Assembly (NCBI GenBank): GCA_040510375.1
Contig: JBEVJC010000011.1
Span: 17,527-81,526 of the forward strand
Length of the DNA stretch: 64,000 bases
Origin: JBEVJC01 sp040510375
Lineage (GTDB): Bacteria; Bacteroidota; Bacteroidia; Chitinophagales; Chitinophagaceae
Direction: 5' to 3'
Below, in pieces: positions 41,844 to 51,295 of this stretch (its first letter is position 1; the number at the start of each line of letters is the position of its first letter). The position numbers and the translations under genes are program-made. The notes under the pieces were generated by a model that saw nothing but the letters and a program-made list of their open reading frames with translations, made no database searches and was not told where the DNA came from.

Positions 41844-42426
41844 CCGCATAAAAGATTTCCGGATTGATACTGCGGTAGACCTTGCCATTGATCTTCCTTA
41901 ACTGGTTTACGGATTCTTTGTCGAGTAATCTTTTTTTCTCATCAACCGGCTGGGGTTGGTTAAACAGGGCGAGTGTAAAATATTTTTCTGGTTTTAAAAA
42001 AACTTCCAGGGCTTTGTGTCGGACAGACAGGAATAACAATTCTTTCTTTTCGCGGTTTTCATAATAGTCGAGGTTGGTGATCCAGGTACAATGCGCCCGT
42101 TGCATATCAACTATCAGTTTGCCCATCGATTCAATATCAAACCGGTATTTACGCAAGGTATCAACGAGGTTTGATTCGTTGACATTAAATGCATAAATGT
42201 ATTTGATACTGTCTGTAATGATCTCCAGCCCGATTCGCTGCAGGTATTTGTCTTTCAGTTCAAGGGAGAAGGGCTGCTGATCGTAAATCGCGTTGAACCG
42301 ATTGCGGATAGACTGTATTGTTGACTGGTTTTCTTTATAATAATTCTGGGTGAACTTCCTGGAATGGTTACAGGAAATCAGCAGCAACGCTACAGCTACC
42401 AATATAACGGACCGGCACTTATTCAT
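41824..42426 (-). CDS. Lipoprotein of unknown function
   Basis: A 200-residue lipoprotein; ATG at 42426 gives a lipobox VALLLISCNH (Cys19). An upstream ATG at 42459 would lie inside the previous gene. The mature part is helical with a conserved-looking middle (YLQRIGLEIITDSIKYIYAFNVNES, HCTWITNLDYYENREKKELLFLSVRH). No family known. Its start overlaps the stop of the gene at 42419-43324 by 8 bases, so the two are coupled. Confidence 0.78.
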   Translation of the reverse strand: MNKCRSVILVAVALLLISCNHSRKFTQNYYKENQSTIQSIRNRFNAIYDQQPFSLELKDKYLQRIGLEIITDSIKYIYAFNVNESNLVDTLRKYRFDIESMGKLIVDMQRAHCTWITNLDYYENREKKELLFLSVRHKALEVFLKPEKYFTLALFNQPQPVDEKKRLLDKESVNQLRKINGKVYRSINPEIFYAVTDSYR

Positions 42427-43324
42427 TTTTTGGCGCGGGGTTAAAATGGGTGATACCATAAATTATTTTTTTCAGCAGGGCCGCAGGTACCTGTTGTAAT
42501 GTTTTTTTACCATAATCCCAGTATACAATATTGATCTTGTTGCCGGGAGATTTATAAATATCAAGTAACAGTACATAGTGCGTGGGAATGCCGAAACGAG
42601 TCACCACATGTTTCTTTTTATACAACAGCCGGTTATTGAGATAAAGGAAAATCGGCCCCTCAGTGATCATTTCGGAAAGATATTTATAAATATCATTTAT
42701 ATGGGGGCGGATGAGGTCGGATCCCCTGGCGTGAACTTCGAACAGGAACAACCTGCGAAGCATACGGTTGAACTTTGCGAAATTGGTAGATGCCCAGAGT
42801 GTATTTTCATCCCCCTTATCAAAATGCCGGTTAAAAATATTCAGGTAACCTTTAAAACGATCGGCCAGGCAGAGGAACCACATCTGGCCTGCGGGACTGA
42901 TATCCAGTGCACCTTTGTAGCGGATCTGTCCGGCTTCATTCCTGATCTTTTTTCCTGGCCGGAACCACACTTTCCCCATCCTGGCTTTTCCATCTTTATA
43001 TAGTGTGATCATAAAACGCGAAAACCCTTCGGGGTCGTAATTCAGGGGTATATAGGTGATTGCCGAGTAAGCGCAGAAATTGGTTCCCTTACCTTCATAA
43101 AAACGGAGTGGTGTCAAAACAAATGTGCGAAGGTTCACCAGGAAAAGATCTGCATCCACATTGGGCCAGTATTTACTGGGCGCCAGCCTGCCGATGCTAT
43201 CAAGGAATGTAATAGCCCGTTGTTGTTTGCCTGGTTTGGAAAGGGTGTCTTCCCTTAGTTGTGCGTGGATTGCCAGGCAGCATACCAGGAAGGTAACTGT
43301 AAGTATGATTCTGCGTTTATTCAT
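42419..43324 (-). CDS. Secreted protein with possible papain-like Cys/His/Asp triad
   Basis: A 301-residue exported protein (signal peptide 1-22, LAIHAQ). I do not recognise a named family. Cys84 in GTNFCAYSAITYI starts a helix-like stretch; His249 in GIPTHYVLLLDIYK begins a strand; Asp270 in NIVYWDYGKKT closes a third motif. This order (C, then H-Y-V/A-L, then W-D-Y-G) is typical of papain-like/C39-like folds. It forms an operon with the lipoprotein downstream. ATG at 43324 is chosen; one three codons upstream is possible. Confidence 0.75.
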   Translation of the reverse strand: MNKRRIILTVTFLVCCLAIHAQLREDTLSKPGKQQRAITFLDSIGRLAPSKYWPNVDADLFLVNLRTFVLTPLRFYEGKGTNFCAYSAITYIPLNYDPEGFSRFMITLYKDGKARMGKVWFRPGKKIRNEAGQIRYKGALDISPAGQMWFLCLADRFKGYLNIFNRHFDKGDENTLWASTNFAKFNRMLRRLFLFEVHARGSDLIRPHINDIYKYLSEMITEGPIFLYLNNRLLYKKKHVVTRFGIPTHYVLLLDIYKSPGNKINIVYWDYGKKTLQQVPAALLKKIIYGITHFNPAPKNE

Positions 43325-43386
43325 GCGTCCCATAGGGAAGCAGCAAAATAGTCAATCAGGGCTGCATCCGCAAATCAGGTTGCCGG

Positions 43387-43815
43387 TCATTTTCGCCTGA
43401 ACCGGAATACGTACACATGTAAGCCCGAATAGATAAAAGCATTAAAACGATTGGTTCCGGTAAAACGGACGTCTTCAAAAAGCTCGGATTTAAATGCCTG
43501 GGTGTTGAAGTCGACAGCATGGATGCTAAGTACCCTGATTACTTCATCGTCGTTATTGTCGAGGCGGTCCAGGTTCCAGTCGCCATTAAATACAGTGCCT
43601 GTTTCCGGATCGATATAGGTAAGATCACCGTTACCCGAGAAAGTAAAAGTGCCACCACGGAAGGGTAGGCGGTCCTGATCACCGCCGATACCGCGGTTGT
43701 CAACATCAACCAGTTCCCAGGTCCCGATAATCCGTTTATCGTAACGTTTAAAAACGTCTTTGCTGCAGCCGGTGGTTAAAACGGCTGCAAAAAGCAGGGG
43801 GTAGATTTGTTTCAT
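43387..43815 (-). CDS. Lipocalin-like lipoprotein
   Basis: A 142-residue lipoprotein (lipobox AVLTTGC, Cys17). The start of the mature domain, IIGTWELVDVD, and the beta strands GTFTFSGNGDLTYIDPETG and VFNGDWNLDRLDNND fit a small lipocalin-like beta-barrel of the kind common in Bacteroidota. Ligand or function unknown. Confidence 0.8.
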   Translation of the reverse strand: MKQIYPLLFAAVLTTGCSKDVFKRYDKRIIGTWELVDVDNRGIGGDQDRLPFRGGTFTFSGNGDLTYIDPETGTVFNGDWNLDRLDNNDDEVIRVLSIHAVDFNTQAFKSELFEDVRFTGTNRFNAFIYSGLHVYVFRFRRK

Positions 43816-43889
43816 ATGAATCGTTTACTTCCTAAGTTGAAAAAATTCAGTCAGATAAAGTAACCCCCACACATTTTTTAACGAAAGTT

Positions 43890-44402
43890 TCAGTCGGGGG
43901 TAGGTACTCCATAAATCTTTTCTTCAATGGTAAACCGGCCCTTTTTACGGGTTATGATATAGAGGCGATCAAATGTTTTTTCGGAGAGGTCACCCCTGAT
44001 ATATGTGGTGCCCATGAGATTATTTACGAGATCATCAACTGTATTACTATGTCCTACTATCAGCGCAGAACCTTTGATGGTACTGAGTTTCAGCAGGAAG
44101 GAGGAGTCGGACGCTGCCGAATAAACTTCGGGGTTCAGGTGGAATATGCCGGCTGTTGGTGCAGCGGTTGACCTGGACCGGATGGTATTGGTAACGAAAA
44201 TGCGGGTGACTTTCTGGTCCGCAAGTATCCGTGATAGTTCCTCAGCTCTTTGTTTACCGGGTTCGCTGAGTTCGGGATCGCTACTCATCATGGTCCCGTC
44301 GTTTGAAGCTTTTTCCGCATGCCGCACCACATAGTATTTGGCAGAAGGCGCGCAGGAACAAAAGAATATCATTACAAAAAAAGGAATGAAAAAAGGCTTC
44401 AT
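43890..44402 (-). CDS. Histidine phosphatase family lipoprotein
   Basis: A 170-residue protein of the SixA/phosphoglycerate mutase-like branch of histidine phosphatases. A lipobox FFCSCAPS (Cys17) suggests a lipoprotein. The catalytic YYVVRHAEKA (RHG/RHA motif), SELSEPGKQRAEEL-like region, and ALIVGHSNTVDDLVNNL carry the His pair and Arg needed. Export is unusual for SixA proper, so the substrate is likely a periplasmic phosphoester. Confidence 0.88.
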   Translation of the reverse strand: MKPFFIPFFVMIFFCSCAPSAKYYVVRHAEKASNDGTMMSSDPELSEPGKQRAEELSRILADQKVTRIFVTNTIRSRSTAAPTAGIFHLNPEVYSAASDSSFLLKLSTIKGSALIVGHSNTVDDLVNNLMGTTYIRGDLSEKTFDRLYIITRKKGRFTIEEKIYGVPTPD

Positions 44403-44504
44403 TTTTTTCAGGAAAGATAACGATCATCAGGGGTAAGTCAACCGCAGTTCTTTATCCGGAAAATCAAAATAACAGGTATTCCTTTCTTCGCTATCTGGGA
44501 GAGA

Positions 44505-44930
44505 TCAATAGTAAGTCTTTCCTTCTTCTTCATCGGTCTCATCCAGCGGACTACCTTCTGTGCGTTCAAATGCATTGGCGGAACCGTCGGACCGGCGTTT
44601 ACGGGGAATTGTATTATTATGCTCGGTGGCATGTGGTTCAATTGCCTGCCGTTCGGTTCGCTCAAAAGCATTGGCCGACCCGTCCGAACCGCCTTCCTCG
44701 ATCGGGGGTTCGTTTTTACCGGCATCCAATTTTTTTTCGCCATCCCGTTCACCGTTTCCAGCTGATTTTTTTTCACCCGGAGTTTTCGGATTTACTTTTT
44801 CCTGCGTTGCGGGATTTGCGGGAAATCCTTCAAAATCCTGGTCGATTTTGGGATCGGGATTTTGTTTTACTTCTTCACTGGTGTCGATAGGATCTCCCTT
44901 TTCCTTACTGTTACTGGTTGATTTACTCAT
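44505..44930 (-). CDS. Disordered acidic protein with duplicated SDGSANAFERTE segment
   Basis: A 141-residue hydrophilic protein, rich in Glu, Asp, Lys, Asn, Gly and Pro, with no signal peptide or hydrophobic segment and thus probably cytosolic and unfolded. GSDGSANAFERTE (about residue 81-93) recurs as RSDGSANAFERTE (about 112-124). No family function is known; similar small disordered proteins often respond to stress. An opposite-strand frame over this region is a shadow. Confidence 0.6.
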   Translation of the reverse strand: MSKSTSNSKEKGDPIDTSEEVKQNPDPKIDQDFEGFPANPATQEKVNPKTPGEKKSAGNGERDGEKKLDAGKNEPPIEEGGSDGSANAFERTERQAIEPHATEHNNTIPRKRRSDGSANAFERTEGSPLDETDEEEGKTYY

Positions 44931-45133
44931 ATTTTTTTATTATTAGAAGATAAATACGTGCCAATATTATCATTTTCACGCCGGGTTTTAATTGTTAAGA
45001 CAATGGCAAAAGTAACTGGAAGCGAATTTTTTTTTAAACCCCCTGACCAGTCTGACGTCACAATCCTGCCAGCTTTAACTTTTTAATCGCGGGCAGATGA
45101 ATTAAATTTAACGTGCAATTAAAGCAACTTTGT

Positions 45134-45925
45134 ATGAAAACAAAACGCTACTTAATTATTTCGATTTTCACCCTCATTACGGGCATATTGTTCACCAGTG
45201 ACCTTATGGCCCAGCCTCGCAGGGGCAGGGGTGGGGGCGGTCCGCCACGCGGGTATTCACATGGATACTCCCACGGTTATTCCCACGGATTCGTACATAG
45301 TTATCCCCGTGGTTTCCATGGCGGCTACTATCCCTACCGTTCCTTCGGATTTAACCATCCTTTCCTTTCATTGAATTTTGGCGGTGTCCCATACCGGTAC
45401 CAGCAGGGATATTTCTACCGGCCATACGGTTCTTCTTTCCAGGTAACACTGCCACCGATCGGTATCCGTATCAATACCTTGCCGGTTGGTTACCGCCAGT
45501 TATATGTTGGACCCGATCCTTATTATTTCTACAATGGAATTTATTACCGTCCGCTTCCTTCGCACGACTATGAAGTAGTGGCTCCGCCGATGGGTGCTTC
45601 AGTCAGCACCTTGCCAGCGGGGGCAAAAACCACGGTAGTTGACGGCCAGAAATATTATGAGCTCAACGGTACATATTACCAGGAAGATGTGGGCGAGGAC
45701 AATAAGGTTATTTATACCGTTGTTGGAACCGATGGAGTGCTGGATACAAGCGGCAATGAGGAAGAACTGCCGGAACCCAAAATGGGCGACAGGCTGGAAC
45801 ATCTTCCTTCAGATGCAAAACCGGTGGAGATCCAGGGTCAGAAGTTTTATACAACGCCTGCCGGACATTATTACAAGGAAGTACGGGACGGGAACAAAGT
45901 ATATTACGAAATGGTAGGTCATTAA
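45134..45925 (+). CDS. DUF6515 family secreted protein
   Basis: A 263-residue exported protein. ATG at 45134 gives a signal peptide ending LMAQ; GTG at 45113 is less likely. After a Gly/Arg-rich stretch (PRRGRGGGGPPRG) there are three GYSH repeats, a Tyr/Gly/Phe-rich region, and two similar beta segments: LPPIGIRINTLPVGYRQLYVGPDPYYFYNGIYYRP and MGASVSTLPAGAKTTVVDGQKYYELNGTYY, the latter repeated near the end as LEHLPSDAKPVEIQGQKFY. This architecture matches DUF6515 proteins, with unknown role at the surface. Confidence 0.85.
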   Translation: MKTKRYLIISIFTLITGILFTSDLMAQPRRGRGGGGPPRGYSHGYSHGYSHGFVHSYPRGFHGGYYPYRSFGFNHPFLSLNFGGVPYRYQQGYFYRPYGSSFQVTLPPIGIRINTLPVGYRQLYVGPDPYYFYNGIYYRPLPSHDYEVVAPPMGASVSTLPAGAKTTVVDGQKYYELNGTYYQEDVGEDNKVIYTVVGTDGVLDTSGNEEELPEPKMGDRLEHLPSDAKPVEIQGQKFYTTPAGHYYKEVRDGNKVYYEMVGH

Positions 45926-45962
45926 CAGCTACATCAGGACGGTTTTTGATGAATATTTCACT

Positions 45963-45995
45963 GCCCGTCCCGGATTTCCGGGACGGGCTTTTTTT
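45963..45995 (+). terminator. Rho-independent terminator
   Basis: A perfect 11-bp stem GCCCGTCCCGG (45963-45973) with CCGGGACGGGC (45978-45988), loop ATTT, followed by seven T. It ends the DUF6515 gene. Confidence 0.93.
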
Positions 45996-46016
45996 ATTCC
46001 GTAAACGGACAAGAAC

Positions 46017-46283
46017 TCAGGCGTCGCCTGGTGTTTCGCCGGATGTTCCGGGTTTATCTTTCGGAGTTTCATCCTCTTTTGATTTCGTATTATCCCTGTT
46101 CGCGGGACTATCGCCGGCTGCGGGACTGTCTTCATCCGAACCTACAATCAGGTCGCGCAGATCCTCATCAGTGATATGGTCATTTTTGTCGTTGAGGTGG
46201 CGCCGGATTTTTTCCTTGAGGCTATCCTTTCCATCGGCCTTCTTTTTTTTGGGGGATTCGTTATCAGGTGATGGCATAGACAA
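46017..46283 (-). CDS. Small disordered acidic protein
   Basis: An 88-residue hydrophilic protein with no known family: a Lys-rich start (SPKKKKADGKDSLKEKIRRHL), one possible helix (NDHITDEDLRDLIVG) and an Asp/Glu/Pro/Thr-rich tail. It may be a Bacteroidota-specific small protein similar in style to the one at 44505-44930. The coding call rests on an intact frame of biased composition, so it is less certain. Confidence 0.55.
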   Translation of the reverse strand: MSMPSPDNESPKKKKADGKDSLKEKIRRHLNDKNDHITDEDLRDLIVGSDEDSPAAGDSPANRDNTKSKEDETPKDKPGTSGETPGDA

Positions 46284-46317
46284 TTTTTATTTATAGTAAG
46301 AATAAATCGGGCCGGAA

Positions 46318-46346
46318 ATAAAAAGCCCGGCTATATCGGCCGGGCT
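46318..46346 (-). terminator. Terminator of the pfkA-pyk unit
   Basis: On the minus strand, AGCCCGGC (46339-46346) pairs with GCCGGGCT (46324-46331), followed by a T5 run (46319-46323 complement). It lies 21 bases past the pyruvate kinase stop. Confidence 0.85.
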
Positions 46347-46366
46347 CTAAGATAGAGAAAAGGAAC

Positions 46367-47860
46367 TTAATCAATTTTTGTGATCTTGAGCACATTGGTA
46401 GGAAGGTGTGCCGCAACCGGCGTGCTTCCCGTATTCACGATCGTATCACCGGTCTTTACAAAACCTCGTTCTTTAAGAATGGTGATCTGGTCGAAGATGA
46501 TATCATCCAGGCTGTTTTCTTCATCATAATAAAAAGCACGTACTCCCCAGCTCAGACTTAACTGGTTTACCAGCGACCTTTTTTTGGTGAAAATAAACAA
46601 AGGTGATTTGGGACGGTAACTGCTGAGCATGAAGGCAGTATAACCCGTCTGGGTCATTCCCACAAGTGCATTTGCAGCTATATCACTGGCGATTTTACAG
46701 GCATTGTAACAGATGGCATCACTGAGGAATGAAGGTGAATGGGCCAATGGTTTCAGGTCCTGCGAACGATCATACCGGTATTCTGTAGCTTCCACTTCCA
46801 TAATGATCTTACGCATGGTTTCCACCACCAGTGGCGGATGGTTACCTGTAGCAGTTTCCCCGCTCAGCATCACGGCATCGGCACCTTCCAGCACCGCATT
46901 TGCCACATCGGTAATTTCGCTGCGGTTCGGTTTTACCCGATCGATCATACTTTCCATCATCTGGGTGGCCACAATTACGGGTTTACCGCGGTGGATACAT
47001 TTACGGATGATATCCCTTTGTGCCATAGGCACTTTTTCAACCGGCAGTTCAACACCAAGATCGCCCCTGGCTACCATCACACCATCCGATTCAACAACAA
47101 TATTACGCAGGTCGGCCAGTGCCGATGGCATTTCGATCTTGGCCATCACTTTTATGGAACTGTTTTTTTCAGCAACCCTTCTTTTCAGGTCGATAATATC
47201 TTCTGCTTTGCGAACAAAGGAAAGGGCTACCCAGTCCAGCTCGTTTTCAACAATAAAATCAAAATCCTCAATGTCCTTGGGAGTCATTGCCGGCAGTGAG
47301 ATAGCAGTATCAGGAAGGTTCACACCTTTTTTTGGTAATAACATACCACCGTAGGTAACAGAAACTTTTACATCGCCTTCTTTTGTTTTTTCCCGGACCA
47401 CCACTTCCAGTTTACCGTCGTCGATCAGGATTTTTTCACCCACATTAACGTCATTGGCCAGGTTTGGATAGGAGAGATAAATCCGTTCCATATTTCCCAC
47501 TACTTTTTCCCTTGAAGTAAAGGTGAGGATATCACCAGGCGAAATTTTCAATGCCCCGTTCTCCATATCACCCACGCGGAGTTTAGGTCCCTGCAGGTCT
47601 CCCAGGATCGAAATATTATAAGGTTGTGTTTTGTTGATCCGGCGGATATGGTCGATGATCTCTTTTTTATTTTCGTGTGTTCCGTGTGAGAAGTTAAGAC
47701 GGAAAACATTTACACCGGCTTTAACCAGTTCAAGAAGTTTGTCATAGGTATCACAGGCAGGACCAACAGTTGCTACAATCTTTGTCTTATGAAAGGTATG
47801 CGCCAGGCCGGCATCCTTATCCATATCGGTATGAAAATACTTTTCTGCGTTATTTGGCAT
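46367..47860 (-). CDS. pyk: Pyruvate kinase
   Basis: A 497-residue glycolytic enzyme converting phosphoenolpyruvate and ADP to pyruvate and ATP. Motifs: KIVATVGPACDT, VNVFRLNFSHGTHE, SILGDLQGPKLRVG, the active-site segment VMAKIEMPSAL (catalytic Lys and Glu), GVMVARGDLGVELP and VMLSGETATGNHP. The C-terminal effector domain is present and of normal length. It follows pfkA by 44 bases on the same strand, giving a pfkA-pyk glycolysis pair. Confidence 0.96.
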   Translation of the reverse strand: MPNNAEKYFHTDMDKDAGLAHTFHKTKIVATVGPACDTYDKLLELVKAGVNVFRLNFSHGTHENKKEIIDHIRRINKTQPYNISILGDLQGPKLRVGDMENGALKISPGDILTFTSREKVVGNMERIYLSYPNLANDVNVGEKILIDDGKLEVVVREKTKEGDVKVSVTYGGMLLPKKGVNLPDTAISLPAMTPKDIEDFDFIVENELDWVALSFVRKAEDIIDLKRRVAEKNSSIKVMAKIEMPSALADLRNIVVESDGVMVARGDLGVELPVEKVPMAQRDIIRKCIHRGKPVIVATQMMESMIDRVKPNRSEITDVANAVLEGADAVMLSGETATGNHPPLVVETMRKIIMEVEATEYRYDRSQDLKPLAHSPSFLSDAICYNACKIASDIAANALVGMTQTGYTAFMLSSYRPKSPLFIFTKKRSLVNQLSLSWGVRAFYYDEENSLDDIIFDQITILKERGFVKTGDTIVNTGSTPVAAHLPTNVLKITKID

Positions 47861-47904
47861 TTTATCTTTTAATTTTTATGATAGATCATCAGGCGGTGAC
47901 GCCC

Positions 47905-48888
47905 TCAGGAGGCGAGTATTTTCTGGATCTTCATCCATTCCATACCGATCTTGTGTTTTTCTTTGACAGCTTTATCGAGCGGGGTGTAGTGAATCTTGTT
48001 ATTGATTACACCAACCATTACATTTTTGCGACCCATCAACAGGCTCTCCACTGCATAATAACCCATATGGCTGGCAACTACCCGGTCTTCGCAGCTGGGT
48101 GAACCCCCACGCTGGATATGACCAAGAACTGTTACCCGCACATCGGCGTTCGGCAAACGGTGACGGATTATTTTGGCCAGCTCATTTCCACCGCCAAATT
48201 CCTCGCCCTCCGCAACAACGATCAGGTTGACCAGTTTTTTTCTTTTTTCCTTTTCTGACAGTCCTTCGATGATGGCTTCAATATCGGTCTTTGTTTCAGG
48301 TATCAGGATATTTTCAGCACCGGTAGCGATCCCGCTATGAAGCGCGATATAACCGGCGTCCCTGCCCATCACCTCCACCACAAATACCCGGTCGTGGGCA
48401 TCCATGGTATCGCGGATCTTGTCAATCGCGTCTACTGCGGTATTGACGGCAGTGTCAAAACCAATGGTCACATCAGTGCCGGCCATATCCTTGTCAATGG
48501 TTCCGGGAATGCCGATACAGGGAATTGCAAATTCACCGCTGAACTTCTGGGCCCCGCGGAAACTGCCATCACCCCCGATGATCACCAGGCCATCGATGCC
48601 TCTCTTTTCCAAATTGTTATAAGCTTTCTGACGCCCTTCTGGTTCGAAGAATTCTTTGGATCGCGCCGTTTTCAGGATGGTTCCTCCCCGTTGGATGATA
48701 TTGGCCACCGAGCGTGACTCCATTTGAAAGATATCATCATCCACCATACCCTGGTATCCCCTCATGATACCGTAAACTTCAAGTCCGTGAAAAATGCTGG
48801 TCCTGACCACCGCGCGGATCGCCGCGTTCATACCCGGGGAATCCCCGCCAGATGTGAGAACTCCAATCTTGGTGACTTTTTTTTCCAT
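47905..48888 (-). CDS. pfkA: ATP-dependent 6-phosphofructokinase
   Basis: A 327-residue glycolytic kinase. Motifs: GVLTSGGDSPGMNAAIRAVVR (ATP site), GGDGSFRGA (the GGDGS of ATP-dependent enzymes, rather than GGDDT of pyrophosphate forms), GIPGTIDKDMAGTDVTIGFDTAVNT (catalytic Asp) and MGRDAGYIALHSGIATGAENILIPE. Length is typical for a bacterial homotetramer. It heads the pfkA-pyk pair. Confidence 0.96.
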   Translation of the reverse strand: MEKKVTKIGVLTSGGDSPGMNAAIRAVVRTSIFHGLEVYGIMRGYQGMVDDDIFQMESRSVANIIQRGGTILKTARSKEFFEPEGRQKAYNNLEKRGIDGLVIIGGDGSFRGAQKFSGEFAIPCIGIPGTIDKDMAGTDVTIGFDTAVNTAVDAIDKIRDTMDAHDRVFVVEVMGRDAGYIALHSGIATGAENILIPETKTDIEAIIEGLSEKEKRKKLVNLIVVAEGEEFGGGNELAKIIRHRLPNADVRVTVLGHIQRGGSPSCEDRVVASHMGYYAVESLLMGRKNVMVGVINNKIHYTPLDKAVKEKHKIGMEWMKIQKILAS

Positions 48889-49104
48889 GAATATTGTAAA
48901 TAGCTTTTGAAAATTGCCTTCCCGGTGTCAAAAACTGACAGGTTCTTCGGTGAGCGGCTCAAAAATAAGCCTTTTGTTGCATTGATTTGTGCTTAAAAGA
49001 CTGACTACTATAAAACTAATAAGTGTTAGTCCAGCCCGGTTACCCCCTCCGGCTGCAGGTCCGTAATGCTCTTTGGGTTATCTTTAAATGGTCAAATAAC
49101 CAGT

Positions 49105-51234
49105 ATGAAAAAATTAATATTAATATTCCCTATGGCGGGTTTTTTACAGTCAGGAGCGCAGTTTACCTATCCCAATACCAGCAGGCAGGTGGTGACCGAT
49201 AATTACCACGGCACCAGTGTGGAAGACCCTTACCGCTGGCTGGAAGACGACAATGCTGAGGCCACGAAGGCCTGGGTAAAAGAGGAGAATACGGTTACAT
49301 TTGACTACCTGAAAACGATCCCCTTCCGCAAAGAAGTGCGGAGCCGGCTGGAAGAGCTTTGGAACTACCCAAAGTATTCCTCACCTTTCAAAAAAGGAGA
49401 CTATTATTATTTCTTTAAGAATGACGGGCTGCAGAACCAGGCCATTTTTTACAGGCAAAAAGGTCTTGATGGTACTCCGGAGGAATTCCTGAATCCCAAT
49501 ACAATGAGTAAGTCTGGTATTGCGGCACTGGGTGGATTGGGTTTTAATAAAAAGGGAACCTACCTGGCTTACAGTATTGCGATGGCAGGAAGTGACTGGC
49601 AGGAGATCTATGTCATTAATACAGTAACCAGGGAATTACTCAGTGACACTATACGGTATGTGAAGTTTTCGGGATTCACCTGGCTGGGAGATGATGGTTT
49701 CTATTATAGTGGTTATGATAAACCTGATGAGAAATCCAAACTCAGTAAACAGAACCAGTTCCATAAAGTTTTCTATCATAAACTGGGCACAGCACAGAGT
49801 GAAGACAAGGTAATCTTCGAAGATAAAAAACATCCATTGCGTTATCATGGTGCACAGCTGACGGAAGACGAACGTTTCCTGGTTATTGGGGTAAGTGAAG
49901 GCACCAGTGGCTCGGAGATCTGGTACCGCGACCTGCACGATCCAACCCAATCAGAATTTAAATTGCTGATACCCGGTTTCAAAACCGAAGCTTCGGTGAT
50001 TGAAAATGTGGGGGATAAATTATTACTGCAGACCAATGACGGCGCGCCGAATTACAAGGTGGTGCTGATAGATCCCAGGGCTCCGGCGAAAGAAAACTGG
50101 AAGCTGGTAATCCCTGAAAAAAAAGAAGCATTACAGGGTGTATCTACCGGTGGTGGTTATTTGTTTGCCCAATACCTGAAAGACGCGTCCACCAAGGTTT
50201 TCCAGTACGACTTCTCCGGCAAACTGATCCGCGAAATCGGTCTGCCAGGCATCGGCAGTGCCGGCGGTTTTGGCGGGGAAAAAGATGACCATGAGTTTTT
50301 TTATACGTTCAACTCATTTGCTGTTCCTCCTGCGATCTATCGGTATGATATCAATACCGGGAAATCAGAATTGTTCCGCAAAACAGAAATCAAACTGAAT
50401 ACATCGGACTTTATAACAGAACAGGTTTTTTTTAAAAGCAAGGATGGTACTAAAGTACCCATGTTCCTTACTTACAGGAAAGGATTGAAGTTGGATGGCA
50501 GTAACCCCTTACTGCTTTATGGTTATGGAGGATTTAATGTTCCGGTGACACCCGCCTTCAGTATCAGCAATGCATTTTTTATCGAACAGGGCGGGATCTA
50601 TGCTGTAGTGAACCTGCGTGGCGGAAGTGAATATGGCGAACAATGGCATAAGGAAGGGATGCTTGAAAAAAAACAAAACGTGTTCGACGATTTTATCGGG
50701 GCAGCAGAATACCTCATCAAAACAAAATATACCAGTTCATCAAAACTGGCCATCCGTGGCGGAAGTAACGGTGGGCTACTGGTAGGCGCAGCCATGGTTC
50801 AACGTCCCGAATTATTTAAAGTGGCACTACCTGCAGTCGGAGTGCTGGATATGCTCCGCTACCATAAGTTTACGGTGGGTTGGGGATGGAGTGTTGAATA
50901 TGGAAGTTCCGATTCTGCCGCCCAGTTTCCTTACCTGTATAAATATTCACCCTACCATAACCTGAAAAAGGGTGTATCGTATCCGGCCACGCTGGTTACT
51001 ACGGCTGATCACGACGACCGCGTTGTGCCTGCCCATTCCTTCAAGTTCGCGGCCAGGCTTCAGGAATACAATAACGGCCCGAATCCCGTACTTATCCGTA
51101 TCGACACCGATGCGGGTCACGGGGCAGGAAAACCAACCTCCAAACAGATTGATGAGTCGGCCGATACCTGGAGTTTTGTAATGTATAACCTGGGCATGAA
51201 ATACTTACCCGCCAAAGAAAAAAAGGCATTTTAA
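49105..51234 (+). CDS. Prolyl oligopeptidase (S9A), exported
   Basis: A 709-residue serine peptidase that cuts short peptides after proline. ATG at 49105 gives a signal peptide ending SGAQ; an in-frame ATG at 49066 would add 13 residues. The propeller domain begins DNYHGTSVEDPYRWLED. The catalytic Ser is in IRGGSNGGLLVGA, Asp in DHDDRVVPAHS, and His in DAGHGAGKPTS. LRGGSEYGEQWHKEG is a further hallmark of this group. Unlike the S9 protein at 11401-13842, it matches the classic POP pattern. Confidence 0.95.
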   Translation: MKKLILIFPMAGFLQSGAQFTYPNTSRQVVTDNYHGTSVEDPYRWLEDDNAEATKAWVKEENTVTFDYLKTIPFRKEVRSRLEELWNYPKYSSPFKKGDYYYFFKNDGLQNQAIFYRQKGLDGTPEEFLNPNTMSKSGIAALGGLGFNKKGTYLAYSIAMAGSDWQEIYVINTVTRELLSDTIRYVKFSGFTWLGDDGFYYSGYDKPDEKSKLSKQNQFHKVFYHKLGTAQSEDKVIFEDKKHPLRYHGAQLTEDERFLVIGVSEGTSGSEIWYRDLHDPTQSEFKLLIPGFKTEASVIENVGDKLLLQTNDGAPNYKVVLIDPRAPAKENWKLVIPEKKEALQGVSTGGGYLFAQYLKDASTKVFQYDFSGKLIREIGLPGIGSAGGFGGEKDDHEFFYTFNSFAVPPAIYRYDINTGKSELFRKTEIKLNTSDFITEQVFFKSKDGTKVPMFLTYRKGLKLDGSNPLLLYGYGGFNVPVTPAFSISNAFFIEQGGIYAVVNLRGGSEYGEQWHKEGMLEKKQNVFDDFIGAAEYLIKTKYTSSSKLAIRGGSNGGLLVGAAMVQRPELFKVALPAVGVLDMLRYHKFTVGWGWSVEYGSSDSAAQFPYLYKYSPYHNLKKGVSYPATLVTTADHDDRVVPAHSFKFAARLQEYNNGPNPVLIRIDTDAGHGAGKPTSKQIDESADTWSFVMYNLGMKYLPAKEKKAF

Positions 51235-51295
51235 TCATATTGCCGGTATTGGTTTTCATCAGTTACCGGATCCGGCATACGAGCGATTATTTGAG

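Noticed and set aside
44438..44776. 112-residue frame on the minus strand overlapping the SDGSANAFERTE protein
   Set aside because: It overlaps the 141-residue frame in another phase, is basic and lacks any recognisable motif; the acidic frame has the internal repeat and a better start.
46713..47354. Long plus-strand frames opposite pyruvate kinase
   Set aside because: They are shadows of the pyk coding sequence, which has all family motifs on the minus strand.
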